From assembly GCA_030834965.1 (NCBI GenBank), contig JAUQWW010000044.1, positions 43,840 to 107,839 of the forward strand: a DNA stretch of 64,000 nt, read 5' to 3'. Position numbers and translations under genes: made by a program. The DNA comes from Gallionellaceae bacterium (lineage in GTDB: Bacteria; Pseudomonadota; Gammaproteobacteria; Burkholderiales; Gallionellaceae). Position 1 is the stretch's first letter. Every line of letters begins with the position of its first letter. This document shows positions 9,374 to 16,544 of the stretch, piece by piece. Under the pieces are notes generated by a model. The model was not told the origin of the DNA and ran no database searches. It worked only from the letters and a program-made list of their open reading frames with translations.

Positions 9374-10596
9374 TGTAGTAGTCGCGACTTCATCTGACAG
9401 TTACCCGATTTGATCGAAGTGACTGTCAGTTCAGATTCAGCTATTCAATGTGGTGATTTTATCGTGCCACGCCTCCTTTCCGTCAATTAAAGTTTGCATC
9501 GGTGTCCGCCCGCAACACATCTTGCCCTGATGGGTGCGGTCGTTGTTGTAGTCCGCCAGCCAGTTATCCAGATCAGCTTGTAGCTCTTCGATTGATCTGT
9601 ATATCTTGCGCCTGAACGCAACCTGATAGAACTCTTGCAGGATGGTCTTGTGGAAGCGTTCGCAGATGCCGTTGGTCTGCGGGTGGCGCACTTTGGTCTT
9701 CGTATGCTCGATGTCATTCAAAGCCAGATACAGCTGATAGTCATGCGATTCCGGCTTGCCACAGTACTCCGTACCTCGATCAGTCAGAATTCGGATCAAG
9801 CCCATCCCTTGTTCGGCCAAGAACGGCAGCACCTTGTCATTGAGCAGATCGGCAGCGGTGATTGGAGTCTTGGTGGTGTAAAGCTTGGCAGCAGCCCACT
9901 TGGAATAAGTATCGACGAAGGTTTGTTGATAAATCCTGCCTACGCCTTTGATTGTGCCGACGTAGAAGGTGTCCTGGCTGCCGAGATAGCCTGGATGGGC
10001 GGTCTCGATTTCGCCGTGGGCCACATCGTCTTCCTGCTTCCTCTCAAGCGCCTGCACCTGTGCCTCGGTCAGTACTTCACCAGTCTGGGCAACATGCCCC
10101 TCCAGTGCAGACAGGCGCTTCTTGAACGATTCCAGGTTGTGCCGCAGCCAAACCGAGCGGACTCCAGACGGAGAAACAAAGATGCCGCGTTTGCGCAGTT
10201 CGTTGGAGACGCGCACTTGTCCGAAGGCGGGCTGTTCCAACGCAAAGGCGGTGACAGCAGATTCCGATGCCTCCTCGACGCGATTCTTGGGATTGGGCTT
10301 TCTGCGATTGGCTTCAATCAGTGCATCGACTCCACCGGTTTCAACTGCGGCCTGATAGCGATAGAAGGTATCGCGTGAAAAGCCCATCACCTTGCAGGCG
10401 CGGGATACGTTGCCAAGTTCAGCGGCCAGATTCAGCAAGCCGACCTTGTGTTTGATGACGTTCTGTTGAACACTACTCATGGGGTTACTCCTTTGCGCTT
10501 ACGCGCTTTGGTTGATAAAGATTCGCACCTCTATCAAACCGGGTAACCCCACCCTTTGGCAAGACCTTACTGTCAGATTAGGTCTGAACTACTACA
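9374..10596. mobile_element. IS481-family insertion sequence
   Basis: A 1,223-bp element bounded by imperfect inverted repeats of about 27 bp: TGTAGTAGTCGCGACTTC at the left (9374 onward) and, on the other strand from 10596, TGTAGTAGTTCAGACC, both running into ATCTGACAGT. It contains one transposase gene on the minus strand. Flanking bases show TTCATC on the left and ATTCATC on the right, close to but not an exact target duplication. It separates the copper island from the conjugative-element genes, and its right end supplies the stop codon of the neighbouring gene. Confidence 0.85.
9437..10480 (-). CDS. IS481-family transposase
   Basis: A 347-residue DDE transposase. The N-terminal half carries two helix-turn-helix domains (SRACKVMGFSRDTFYRYQ and the region around FGQVRVSNELRKRG). 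The C-terminal half is an rve/integrase core with TFVDTYSKWAAAKLY (first Asp), ILTDRGTEYCG (second Asp) and HPQTNGICERFHKTILQEF (Glu region). Length and motif order match full-length IS481 members. It lies inside matching inverted repeats and shows no frameshift, so the element may still move. Confidence 0.93.
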   Translation of the reverse strand: MSSVQQNVIKHKVGLLNLAAELGNVSRACKVMGFSRDTFYRYQAAVETGGVDALIEANRRKPNPKNRVEEASESAVTAFALEQPAFGQVRVSNELRKRGIFVSPSGVRSVWLRHNLESFKKRLSALEGHVAQTGEVLTEAQVQALERKQEDDVAHGEIETAHPGYLGSQDTFYVGTIKGVGRIYQQTFVDTYSKWAAAKLYTTKTPITAADLLNDKVLPFLAEQGMGLIRILTDRGTEYCGKPESHDYQLYLALNDIEHTKTKVRHPQTNGICERFHKTILQEFYQVAFRRKIYRSIEELQADLDNWLADYNNDRTHQGKMCCGRTPMQTLIDGKEAWHDKITTLNS

Positions 10597-11179
10597 ATTC
10601 ATCGCTACGATCAAGAATTTCCAGCCTGAACTGCCATCCTTCAAATGAGCTTAACATGCTGCCAAATTTCTCCCATGAGATTTCCTGACCATCTACGACA
10701 ATACTTGGTGCAGGAACACCTTCGGAATAGTCGCACCCAATCCGGCCGCGCACCATCATGTCGGCAATCCGGAGTCCATGCCCATCACCATCGTCTGCAA
10801 GATGTTTTACAGAGAGTGTCTTGCGTATTCTTTTTACCATGCGCCCCAGCAGGTCGAACTGGTCTTCCTCGGGGTCGCCGATCATCTGGAACTCATAGCC
10901 CGCCCGCTGCCCTTCTTGAAGCTCAAAAGCTTCCAGCGTGACCATGGATACCAGCAGGCGTGTCACAAAATGAAATTGGTGCAATTCTCCATTGCAATCA
11001 GAAATCCCGATGGGTTCAAGCCGTGCGCTGTTAAAATTATCCAGGCCGCTAAGCTTCGCCACCTCGGTATTGAAGCAGAGGCTGCACAGATCCCTATATT
11101 CGTTATCTATGGAACCGAAGTGAGTAACATCGTAGCCCGGCACATCTTTGCCACACCCCTCGCAATGGACTTGTTGCAT
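10592..11179 (-). CDS. conserved CxxC-containing plasmid protein, 3' end altered by IS481
   Basis: A 195-residue soluble protein. The N-terminus has a treble-clef-like metal site, HCEGCGKDV followed by LCSLCFN; the rest is mixed alpha/beta with no catalytic motif I recognise. Similar proteins occur in accessory regions of conjugative plasmids with ArdC and DUF2958 genes, from memory; function unknown. The last codons read S-D-E-L-stop, and the TAG stop lies within the end of the IS481 element, so the native C-terminus may be missing a few residues. It is preceded by the 101-aa gene on the same strand, with a 10-base gap, and probably shares its promoter. Confidence 0.7.
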   Translation of the reverse strand: MQQVHCEGCGKDVPGYDVTHFGSIDNEYRDLCSLCFNTEVAKLSGLDNFNSARLEPIGISDCNGELHQFHFVTRLLVSMVTLEAFELQEGQRAGYEFQMIGDPEEDQFDLLGRMVKRIRKTLSVKHLADDGDGHGLRIADMMVRGRIGCDYSEGVPAPSIVVDGQEISWEKFGSMLSSFEGWQFRLEILDRSDEL

Positions 11180-11189
11180 GTTTATTTCC

Positions 11190-11495
11190 TCAATGGCTAA
11201 CTAACAATAATGCAATTCTACCGTAGCTTTGTATGCCCACGGCTGCTTTGCGAGCCTCGGTATATAGCGGGTTGTTTTCAAACAAGACCACGCGCCCTTG
11301 ATCGAAATAGTCGGTCATGGTGTCGGTGTCGTTCCGGTAAACGTCCGGAATGACATCGCGCAGGGCGTGCCCGTAATCCTTCGCGTACAGGGAGACGCAC
11401 TTGCGGCCATCAGTGCGGTTGTCGAGGCTGTAAAAAATTCGCGCCTTTGTCTTTGTGGTTGTCTCGGTTACGTTGTGTTTGTTGAACTTGACCAT
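11190..11495 (-). CDS. conserved small plasmid protein, unknown function
   Basis: A 101-residue hydrophilic protein starting MVKFNKHNVTETTTKTKARI and containing YSLDNRTDGRKCVSLYAKDY. No signal peptide, membrane helix or known catalytic motif is visible. From memory, similar short proteins sit beside ArdC and DUF2958 genes on plasmids. A GGCAGGTAAGAA sequence before the ATG can serve as ribosome binding site. It lies between the DUF2958 gene and the CxxC protein on the minus strand. Confidence 0.6.
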   Translation of the reverse strand: MVKFNKHNVTETTTKTKARIFYSLDNRTDGRKCVSLYAKDYGHALRDVIPDVYRNDTDTMTDYFDQGRVVLFENNPLYTEARKAAVGIQSYGRIALLLVSH

Positions 11496-11568
11496 TTCTT
11501 ACCTGCCTTTGTGGTTGCAAAGTGGTGCCATAACAGCACCCTAATGGGGGGCAGAGCCCCCGCCTGAC

Positions 11569-11982
11569 TCAGATTGCCGCCAGCTTTTTCGGCGTCCAGT
11601 ACAAGTCCAGTTCAGCACCGCACTGCAACAGCTCAACGATGGAGATATACCCAAGCTCCCCGCCGTAGCCAAGATCCGCCAGGCCGAAGGCTTGGCGCTG
11701 TTCGGCCTCTACGTCGCGCTCGGTGATGTGCCAATCGCATGAGCCGGTAAAATAATGCAGATGCACTACGGCCTGGTTGCCCTGGCCGTCCGTCCCATAG
11801 GTCACCGGCATCGAGGAAACAACCTCGGCCAGCTCCACCATCTTGTCGTAGAAAAACTGCTTTTCGCAGCCGGTGAACAGCTCCCCGAGGACTTTACGCT
11901 GAGCCGTGCCAATAAAGCCTTGCAGCTTGTGGAGGGCTTCAATCGCTTGAGTATGGGTTGCGGCTTGTATGTTTGTGTTCAT
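11569..11982 (-). CDS. DUF2958-family protein
   Basis: A 137-residue protein. The C-terminal two thirds match the DUF2958 pattern: a strand-rich segment (AVVHLHYFTGSCDWHITERD), then AFGLADLGYGGELGYISI and a final YWTPKKLAAI. This family is common in conjugative plasmids and ICEs, next to antirestriction genes, and has no established reaction. The frame is open up to 12219, but I place the start at the ATG at 11982 because GGAGAAAAGGAA lies just before it and the upstream codons are the repeated leader also found before ardC. It is the first gene after repeat R1. Confidence 0.75.
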   Translation of the reverse strand: MNTNIQAATHTQAIEALHKLQGFIGTAQRKVLGELFTGCEKQFFYDKMVELAEVVSSMPVTYGTDGQGNQAVVHLHYFTGSCDWHITERDVEAEQRQAFGLADLGYGGELGYISIVELLQCGAELDLYWTPKKLAAI

Positions 11983-12570
11983 GATTTCCTTTTCTCCGTG
12001 TTGTGTTTTCAAAGTGATGCTGTTGTCGAGCTCGCTGCCGCAGGCGGTGTTGCTTTCGGTTGTGCTGGTTTGTTGATCGCGCATCTGTCTTCTCCTGGTT
12101 GTTGTGTAGTGGGTCATGCCGTCGTATCGCTCGCCCGGTATGGCGTTAAGGCGGTCGCGTATTTGGGAGGCGGCATAAGGCATGACAGACAAGAGGTGCA
12201 GCCGAAGCCGCATGCGCAAGCGACCGCAGGGAGTGCGAACGGGAGAAGGGGCACGCGCAGCGGCACGGCAGTAGCGTGCCCTCGAAGGCTGGCGTGACTT
12301 TTGACTTTAGCCTCCGCGACCGGCAAGCCACAGGCGATGCGAGGGCATGACCCACAAAGACCCGGTGAAGGCGCTCAACAAACGGCCTGCAACAACCGAT
12401 TAAAAAGCCGGTACAGTAAGGGTGGTTGGTTTAAGGCTTGGAGCAGGGCGCAGAGCGCCGTGCGTGCGTTTGGGGATAAGCCCGGCGGCTAAGGGGTTGG
12501 CGGATATCCGGAACCCGGCGTAGCGGGAGCAGGGGAGCGGGCAGCCCCTTATTGAGCGTCAGCCAAGGGT
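11983..12570 (-). repeat. repeat/leader R1 (near copy of the ardC leader)
   Basis: No gene. About 570 bp of this stretch is nearly identical to the leader before ardC (34001-34590), including a long pyrimidine-rich tract, a GCGCAAGCGACCGC-type region and the distal block beginning AGGCTTGGAGCAGGGC at 12433. The distal block contains CGGATATCCG and a GGCGC-TCT-GCGCC hairpin (minus strand) whose loop differs between copies while the stem is kept. From 12571 to 12698 the sequence diverges and includes two tandem 12-bp units (GCAGCAGGCAAT). It probably acts as the promoter or leader of the DUF2958 operon. Confidence 0.7.
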
Positions 12571-12698
12571 GACCTAAAAGATGGCCGCCAGGCGTTGCCG
12601 TTCTTGCCCGGCTTGCCATTGCAGCAGGCAATGCAGCAGGCAATGCAGAAGAGAGGCGCAACCCCCGCCAGCGTCTCCTCGCTGGCGGTAGTCCTGGT

Positions 12699-13325
12699 TC
12701 AGATCAGGCCGCGCTCGGCAAAGCTCATGGTCTGATTACCGGCCACAACAAAATGATCCAGCACGCGCACATCAACCAGTGATAAAGCCTGTTTTAATGC
12801 GTCGGTCAGCATGCGATCGGATTGGCTCGGTTCGGTTGCGCCGCTTGGGTGGTTATGGGCGAATATCACCGCTGCCGCATTGTGTTTTAGTGATGCTTTC
12901 ACGACTTCACGGGGATAGACGCTGGTCTGTGTCAATGTTCCTTTGAAAAGCTCATCCGCAGCAATGACACGGTGTTGAGCGTCCAGAAAGATCGCTACAA
13001 AGCTTTCATATTCACGGCCTGCAAAGTGCATTTTCAAGTAGTCGCGGACTGCATGCGGTGCATTCAATGAAGCGCTGGTCATGATTTCTTCGTTAAGCCA
13101 GCGGGTCAGTAATTCACGGGCAACCAGACAAATTTCAGGGGCTTGGTCTTTAAACACTGCATTGAGGCTCCCTGCGTAAATTTTCTTGGCTTCTCTCACG
13201 CCTAACAGTTTTCCAAGCAATTCGAGGTCTGAGTATTTTTTAACATCGGGTCGGTGAGTCTCGCGGGGCGCGAAGAGCGCGGTTTGTCTGGTTTGTTTTG
13301 CAGATTGATTATTTAGCGTAGTCAT
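12699..13325 (-). CDS. radC: RadC-like JAB/MPN domain protein
   Basis: A 208-residue protein of the plasmid/phage RadC type (DUF2466). An N-terminal helical part is followed by a JAB/MPN metalloprotease-like fold with the zinc motif [14 protein letters not shown] (H-x-H-x7-S-x2-D) and an upstream glutamate in the ADELFKGTL strand. The fold suggests metal-dependent isopeptidase or nuclease activity, but no reaction is firmly known for bacterial RadC; plasmid copies travel with antirestriction genes. The ATG at 13325 is preceded by AAAGGAAA. Repeat R2 lies about 360 bases upstream in the same orientation. Confidence 0.88.
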   Translation of the reverse strand: MTTLNNQSAKQTRQTALFAPRETHRPDVKKYSDLELLGKLLGVREAKKIYAGSLNAVFKDQAPEICLVARELLTRWLNEEIMTSASLNAPHAVRDYLKMHFAGREYESFVAIFLDAQHRVIAADELFKGTLTQTSVYPREVVKASLKHNAAAVIFAHNHPSGATEPSQSDRMLTDALKQALSLVDVRVLDHFVVAGNQTMSFAERGLI

Positions 13326-13686
13326 GATGTTTCCTTTCGTTTTGTGGTTGTCATCGGTTCAGCGTTGCCTCGCCCGAAAGGTGGAAACTGACTGCGCTTT
13401 GACGTGGGCAATGGACATGACACAAACGGGGGAGAGGTGCGGCCAGCGCGGAATGGAATGAGCACTGCCACGGTCGCCCGGACTGTTGGGGCAATTGCGC
13501 TCTTGCACGTCTGCAGGCAGTTGAAGCCGGGTGACGCTGAAATGATGATTACAAAACGGAAGGGGGAATACGCCGAAATGGTTTTCGATCTGGAAAGAAA
13601 ATGCTTAACAGTTTGTGGATTGCGTTTGTAGTGATGGGGGAAAGAACAGGCTATTCCATCATGATCGCCTTTTGATCATGCCGCTG
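13326..13686. other. intergenic stretch between R2 and radC
   Basis: About 360 bases without a gene I can support. A 75-codon plus-strand frame at 13404-13631 has a possible ATG but no recognisable protein features. A short hairpin CATGATC...GATCATG occupies 13660-13680, next to R2. The region probably serves as leader for radC. Confidence 0.4.
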
Positions 13687-13966
13687 TGGAGCAGGGCGCC
13701 AAGCGCCGTGCGTGCGTTTGGGGATAAGCCCGGCGGCTAAGGGGTTGGCGGATATCCGGAACCCGGCGTAGCGGGAGCAGGGGAGCGGGCAGCCCCTTAT
13801 TGAGCGTCAGGCAAGTGGTGGCCTGGAAGGTGGCCGGAGGCTAGTCGCAAAGCGCCCAGGCGCCCATGCGCGCGCCTGGAATGGGCATCCCGGTTTTCGT
13901 GTCGGCGAAAATGCTCCGGAGTTTGCCTTTGCTATATTGGGTGGTGGGTCGTCCCAGAAAACGCAC
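13687..13966 (-). repeat. repeat R2, upstream of radC
   Basis: About 280 bp repeated with small changes at 34441-34724 (R4), and in part at R1 and R3. Read on the minus strand it begins with TTTTCTGGGACGACCCACC, then an imperfect copy of the TTTTCGCG-type palindrome near 13896, then a GC-rich palindromic block, CGGATATCCG and a GGCGC hairpin. All copies have the same orientation relative to the downstream minus-strand gene. Confidence 0.75.
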
Positions 13967-14160
13967 AAAGAATTACGTTGCGTGCAATATAAACAAAAAT
14001 AAATCGACCGGCACGCTGTGCCTGGCTGAGCGCCTGCGCCGACAGCAGCAACAGGCTTGTAACAAACTTCTTCAATTTATTTTCCTCGTTTGAAGAGTGA
14101 TACCAACGTAGCACCACAAACAGGGAGGGACAGCCCCGCCCAGTGGTGACTTTTCGGGTA

Positions 14161-14613
14161 TCAGTCATCAGTCCCAAATTCTTTCTTGATTTCTTCCGCC
14201 AGTTCGAGAAAGGCTTTATCATTTTCGCCTAGCGTGTGATAGCTGGTCATAAGCTCCAACACGATGCCGAAATGGCGCTTGTCCATTCCTGAGATGTCGG
14301 ACAGATCAACAGGGTATGTGTAGCCGTTGTACAGGCTCAAAATGAAGCGCCGGATTTTCGCGGCCGTTCCGTAGTCAGCCAGGATAACACCCCGGTGTTT
14401 CACGAATGGTGAAACCCACGGGGTTGCCTTAAGCTGCTCGGCCAGCCCCATTGCCGCCGCCTTCGCCTCTTCAGGTGTGTCGAAATCGTTCACAGTAAAA
14501 TAGCCGTGTTGCATGCCGTGCTGATGAACAGTAAACATATACGGTTCCAATTCCCCCTCGTCATTTCTCGTGTTGCCTGTCTTGATTGTGACTTTGTTCG
14601 CTTCGTCGCTCAT
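14161..14613 (-). CDS. conserved plasmid protein, unknown function
   Basis: A 150-residue soluble, acidic protein (MSDEANKVTIKTGN...). It contains YMFTVHQHGMQHGYFTV and ends with a charged helix (LELAEEIKKEFGTDD). No membrane segment or catalytic motif is recognised. The ATG at 14613 is preceded by TTTGGAGATTTAA. Just upstream (about 14640-14672) lies a short piece of the R-type repeat (AGTGGTGGCCTGGAAGG), as for other genes of this module. Function unknown; position in the antirestriction/maintenance module is the only clue. Confidence 0.65.
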   Translation of the reverse strand: MSDEANKVTIKTGNTRNDEGELEPYMFTVHQHGMQHGYFTVNDFDTPEEAKAAAMGLAEQLKATPWVSPFVKHRGVILADYGTAAKIRRFILSLYNGYTYPVDLSDISGMDKRHFGIVLELMTSYHTLGENDKAFLELAEEIKKEFGTDD

Positions 14614-14699
14614 TTAAATCTCCAAATTTCTTCATAGTTGTAAAGTGGTGGCCTGGAAGGCGGACGGTATCCGTTAAGCATTGCCGGCAGCAAAGCCAG

Positions 14700-14825
14700 T
14701 CAATACGCACAGTCTTTCCGCAAATCAGCGTCGTACTGCTTGGCCTTGGTCTTGCCTTTGGAAATATCCTTGGCTTCTTTCAGGCTTTGCACCAAATCAT
14801 CAAACAGTGTTTGTTCCATGCTCAT
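14700..14825 (-). CDS. 41-aa antitoxin-like fragment
   Basis: A short frame from the ATG at 14825 (GGAGCT just before it) to a TGA at 14702-14700: MSMEQTLFDDLVQSLKEAKD, then ISKGKTKAKQ and a short tail. The N-terminal part matches the start of XRE-type antitoxins of the HigA/NadS kind, which begin with a FDDLxxSxKEA helix, but the helix-turn-helix domain is missing. It follows the RelE/ParE-like toxin gene on the same strand. It is probably a truncated second antitoxin rather than a working regulator. Confidence 0.5.
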   Translation of the reverse strand: MSMEQTLFDDLVQSLKEAKDISKGKTKAKQYDADLRKDCAY

Positions 14826-14862
14826 AGCTCCTTTACAAATTCGCGCAAGATGTTGGTTGTTG

Positions 14863-15138
14863 TTATCGCTTCATGTCTCGATAAAAATTCTCATGTGCGC
14901 CTAGCGAAATCAGCAACAATTCATCGGGACCAACGCTATACGCCAAAAGAATTTATTGCTTGTTGATTTTGAATTTATAAACACTTACGCCTGACAAATC
15001 ACCTTTTTTTGCCTCCCCGATGGCGGGCTTGGCAAGTATTTCGCGCACCGCGCCATCAACCGCCTTTTTATCCTTGTCATGCAGTTTTTTTACTGACCTG
15101 GCAAAGGTTGGGGTGGATTTTACTTTCAAAGCCATCAC
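14863..15138 (-). pseudogene. RelE/ParE-type toxin gene with in-frame stop
   Basis: The frame starting at 15138 encodes MALKVKSTPTFARSVKKLHD and GDLSGVSVYKFKINKQ and then meets TAA at codon 62. The same frame continues open afterwards as ILLAYSVGPDELLLISLGAH and ENFYRDMKR, ending at 14865-14863. The second part is exactly the C-terminal strand and HENFYRDLKR-type end of RelE/ParE toxins. A single nonsense change has therefore cut a 91-residue ribosome- or gyrase-targeting toxin after residue 61. It overlaps its antitoxin gene by four bases. Confidence 0.8.
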
Positions 15139-15356
15139 GCACCAAACTTGTAATCAACAGACTGTCCGGCTTTCGCCTCTTCAATACCCAGCAGCGTGTC
15201 CTGGATGAACTGCAAAGGTAGCTCTGGATTGTCCTCGACAACCTTGCCCAGCCGCGCCCAGTATTCAATTTGCTTTGGAATTGAACGATGCATGGCAGCG
15301 GCGTGGGGTTTTGCCAGATCAATCAACTCATCAGATAATTTCAGTGCAACGGACAT
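15135..15356 (-). CDS. ParD-like antitoxin
   Basis: A 73-residue protein with an N-terminal strand and helices (VALKLSDELIDLAKPHAAAM, HRSIPKQIEYWARLG) of the ParD-like ribbon-helix-helix type, followed by a flexible acidic tail (EEAKAGQSVDYKFGA) that would wrap the toxin. I start at the ATG at 15356 (AGGAGAGAACC before it); the frame is open further upstream without support. It would bind its own promoter and the toxin encoded downstream, which is now interrupted by a stop codon. R3 lies about 120 bases upstream. Confidence 0.75.
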   Translation of the reverse strand: MSVALKLSDELIDLAKPHAAAMHRSIPKQIEYWARLGKVVEDNPELPLQFIQDTLLGIEEAKAGQSVDYKFGA

Positions 15357-15476
15357 GGTTCTCTCCTTAATGAACGAGGGTGTACAATACATATAAAGGC
15401 GACCTTTTGAAACCATAACAGGGAGCCAGTCAGGCGTTCAGATTTCAAATAGCTTGCGAGGTTGCCAGTAAAAGTC

Positions 15477-15612
15477 CAGGTGTCCGGAGGACAGTCGCGA
15501 AGCGCCCAGGTGCCCAGGCGCGCGCCTGGAATGGGCATCCCGGATTTTGCGGGCGCGAAAATACCCCGGATTTTGTCTTTGCTCTATTGGATGGATCGTC
15601 CAGAAAACGGAA
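15477..15612 (-). repeat. repeat R3, upstream of the toxin-antitoxin genes
   Basis: About 135 bp shared with R2 and R4. It holds a perfect 16-bp palindrome CCAGGCGCGCGCCTGG at 15514-15529, identical to one in R4 at 34627-34642 and extended by TGCC/GGCA-type flanks, and a near copy of the TTTTCGCG-type palindrome at about 15545-15562. On the minus strand it precedes the ParD-like gene and follows the DUF4942 gene. Confidence 0.75.
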
Positions 15613-15652
15613 TATAAAGCACGTCAGCGATCAGCAAGGGGCGGTGCAGCAA

Positions 15653-16057
15653 TCAGCCGCGCCCCTTGCTGATCGCAGCACCGCCATAATGTTTGGCAAT
15701 CATCATGTTCACGCGCTCAAGCAGGTCTGCGCGCTTGATCTTCAAATGCAGATTCCCGTTCTTGAACGCCTTGGCGCTGAAATATTCACCCGAATATTCG
15801 GCGTTTTCCGCGAACGCCCTATTCATTTCGCATGAGAGTTCGCGCGGCTGGTGGCGCTTCCCGTCCAGCGTCTTGAAGACTCTGTCGATGTCGTTTATCT
15901 CATCCTCGCCGCTGCCAAAGCGCAGATGCTTGCCACTCGACCAACGCGCCTCAATCATGCTGGTCATCACAATTTTTTCGCCTACCTTGAATAAATCGTT
16001 CGTCTTGTAATTGCCGGACAGCCTGCGGAACACATTTACAATCCCGTCAGAAAACAT
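15653..16057 (-). pseudogene. DUF4942 gene, C-terminal half (split by the Zorya element)
   Basis: 134 codons from 16057 encode the C-terminal half of a DUF4942-type plasmid protein: MFSDGIVNVFRRLSGNYKTN, INDIDRVFKTLDGKRHQPRE, FKNGNLHLKIKRADLLERVN, MMIAKHYGG. Full members have about 120 more residues in front. That missing part is found at 33099-32734 on the same strand, 16.7 kb away, and the two join in frame across the sequence CAGATG. This half may be untranslated or start at the ATG created at the junction, which has no ribosome binding site. The protein's function is unknown; such genes sit beside ardC on plasmids. Confidence 0.85.
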
Positions 16058-16089
16058 CTGTTATGTAATCCTGTACTTGTGTTGCTCAT
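16055..16089. other. left attachment site of the Zorya element
   Basis: Core CATCTG at 16055-16060 followed inside the element by TTATGTAATCCTGTACTTG and TGTTGCTCAT. GTAATCC and TGTGTTGCT here match, in inverted orientation, the other end of the element. The core also forms part of the ATG-containing codons of the interrupted DUF4942 gene. No gene is visible from here to 16544; the stretch presumably holds the zorA promoter. Confidence 0.75.
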
Positions 16090-16544
16090 AGTGTATATTC
16101 AGTATTAGCAATTGCATTGACTATACGCAACAGTATCAGTGTGGCGTATTGCTACTCTCTGCGGGTAATTTTACGCGTTTTCTCAGCCCTATTGGCTGCA
16201 GAAGCGGTCACTGGCAATAAAAATTTGGGCTGACGTAAGCGGTCTTTGCCCAATTCACCCTATCGACACTTTGGAGACGGTCATTTCGTTTGCTACGAGT
16301 GGCTGCTCTTCGGCCAAAGCGGGCGGTGGCGTTCTGAGCAAATCAGGTCTGCTATGCGATGCATACCAGTCGTTGATTAGAAATACAAGCTGAATAGCCG
16401 TTTTTCAAAACGGCGAATTCACACTCACGGCCTATTCAGTCCTGCTTAGGTTGACTAGGCCGATCAGCCGCCGCTCTGCAACTGTTTTGGGACATCTTAA
16501 GCCTCCCGTCATGCTACTATTTGCGACAGGGGAGTCCCATAAGA

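Noticed and set aside
12621..12644. Tandem 12-bp units as a possible CRISPR or iteron array
   Set aside because: Only two copies and no spacers; no array of regularly spaced repeats exists in the window.
13404..13631. 75-codon plus-strand frame before radC
   Set aside because: Opposite strand to all genes of the module, no clear ribosome binding site and no protein pattern; kept only as part of an intergenic note.
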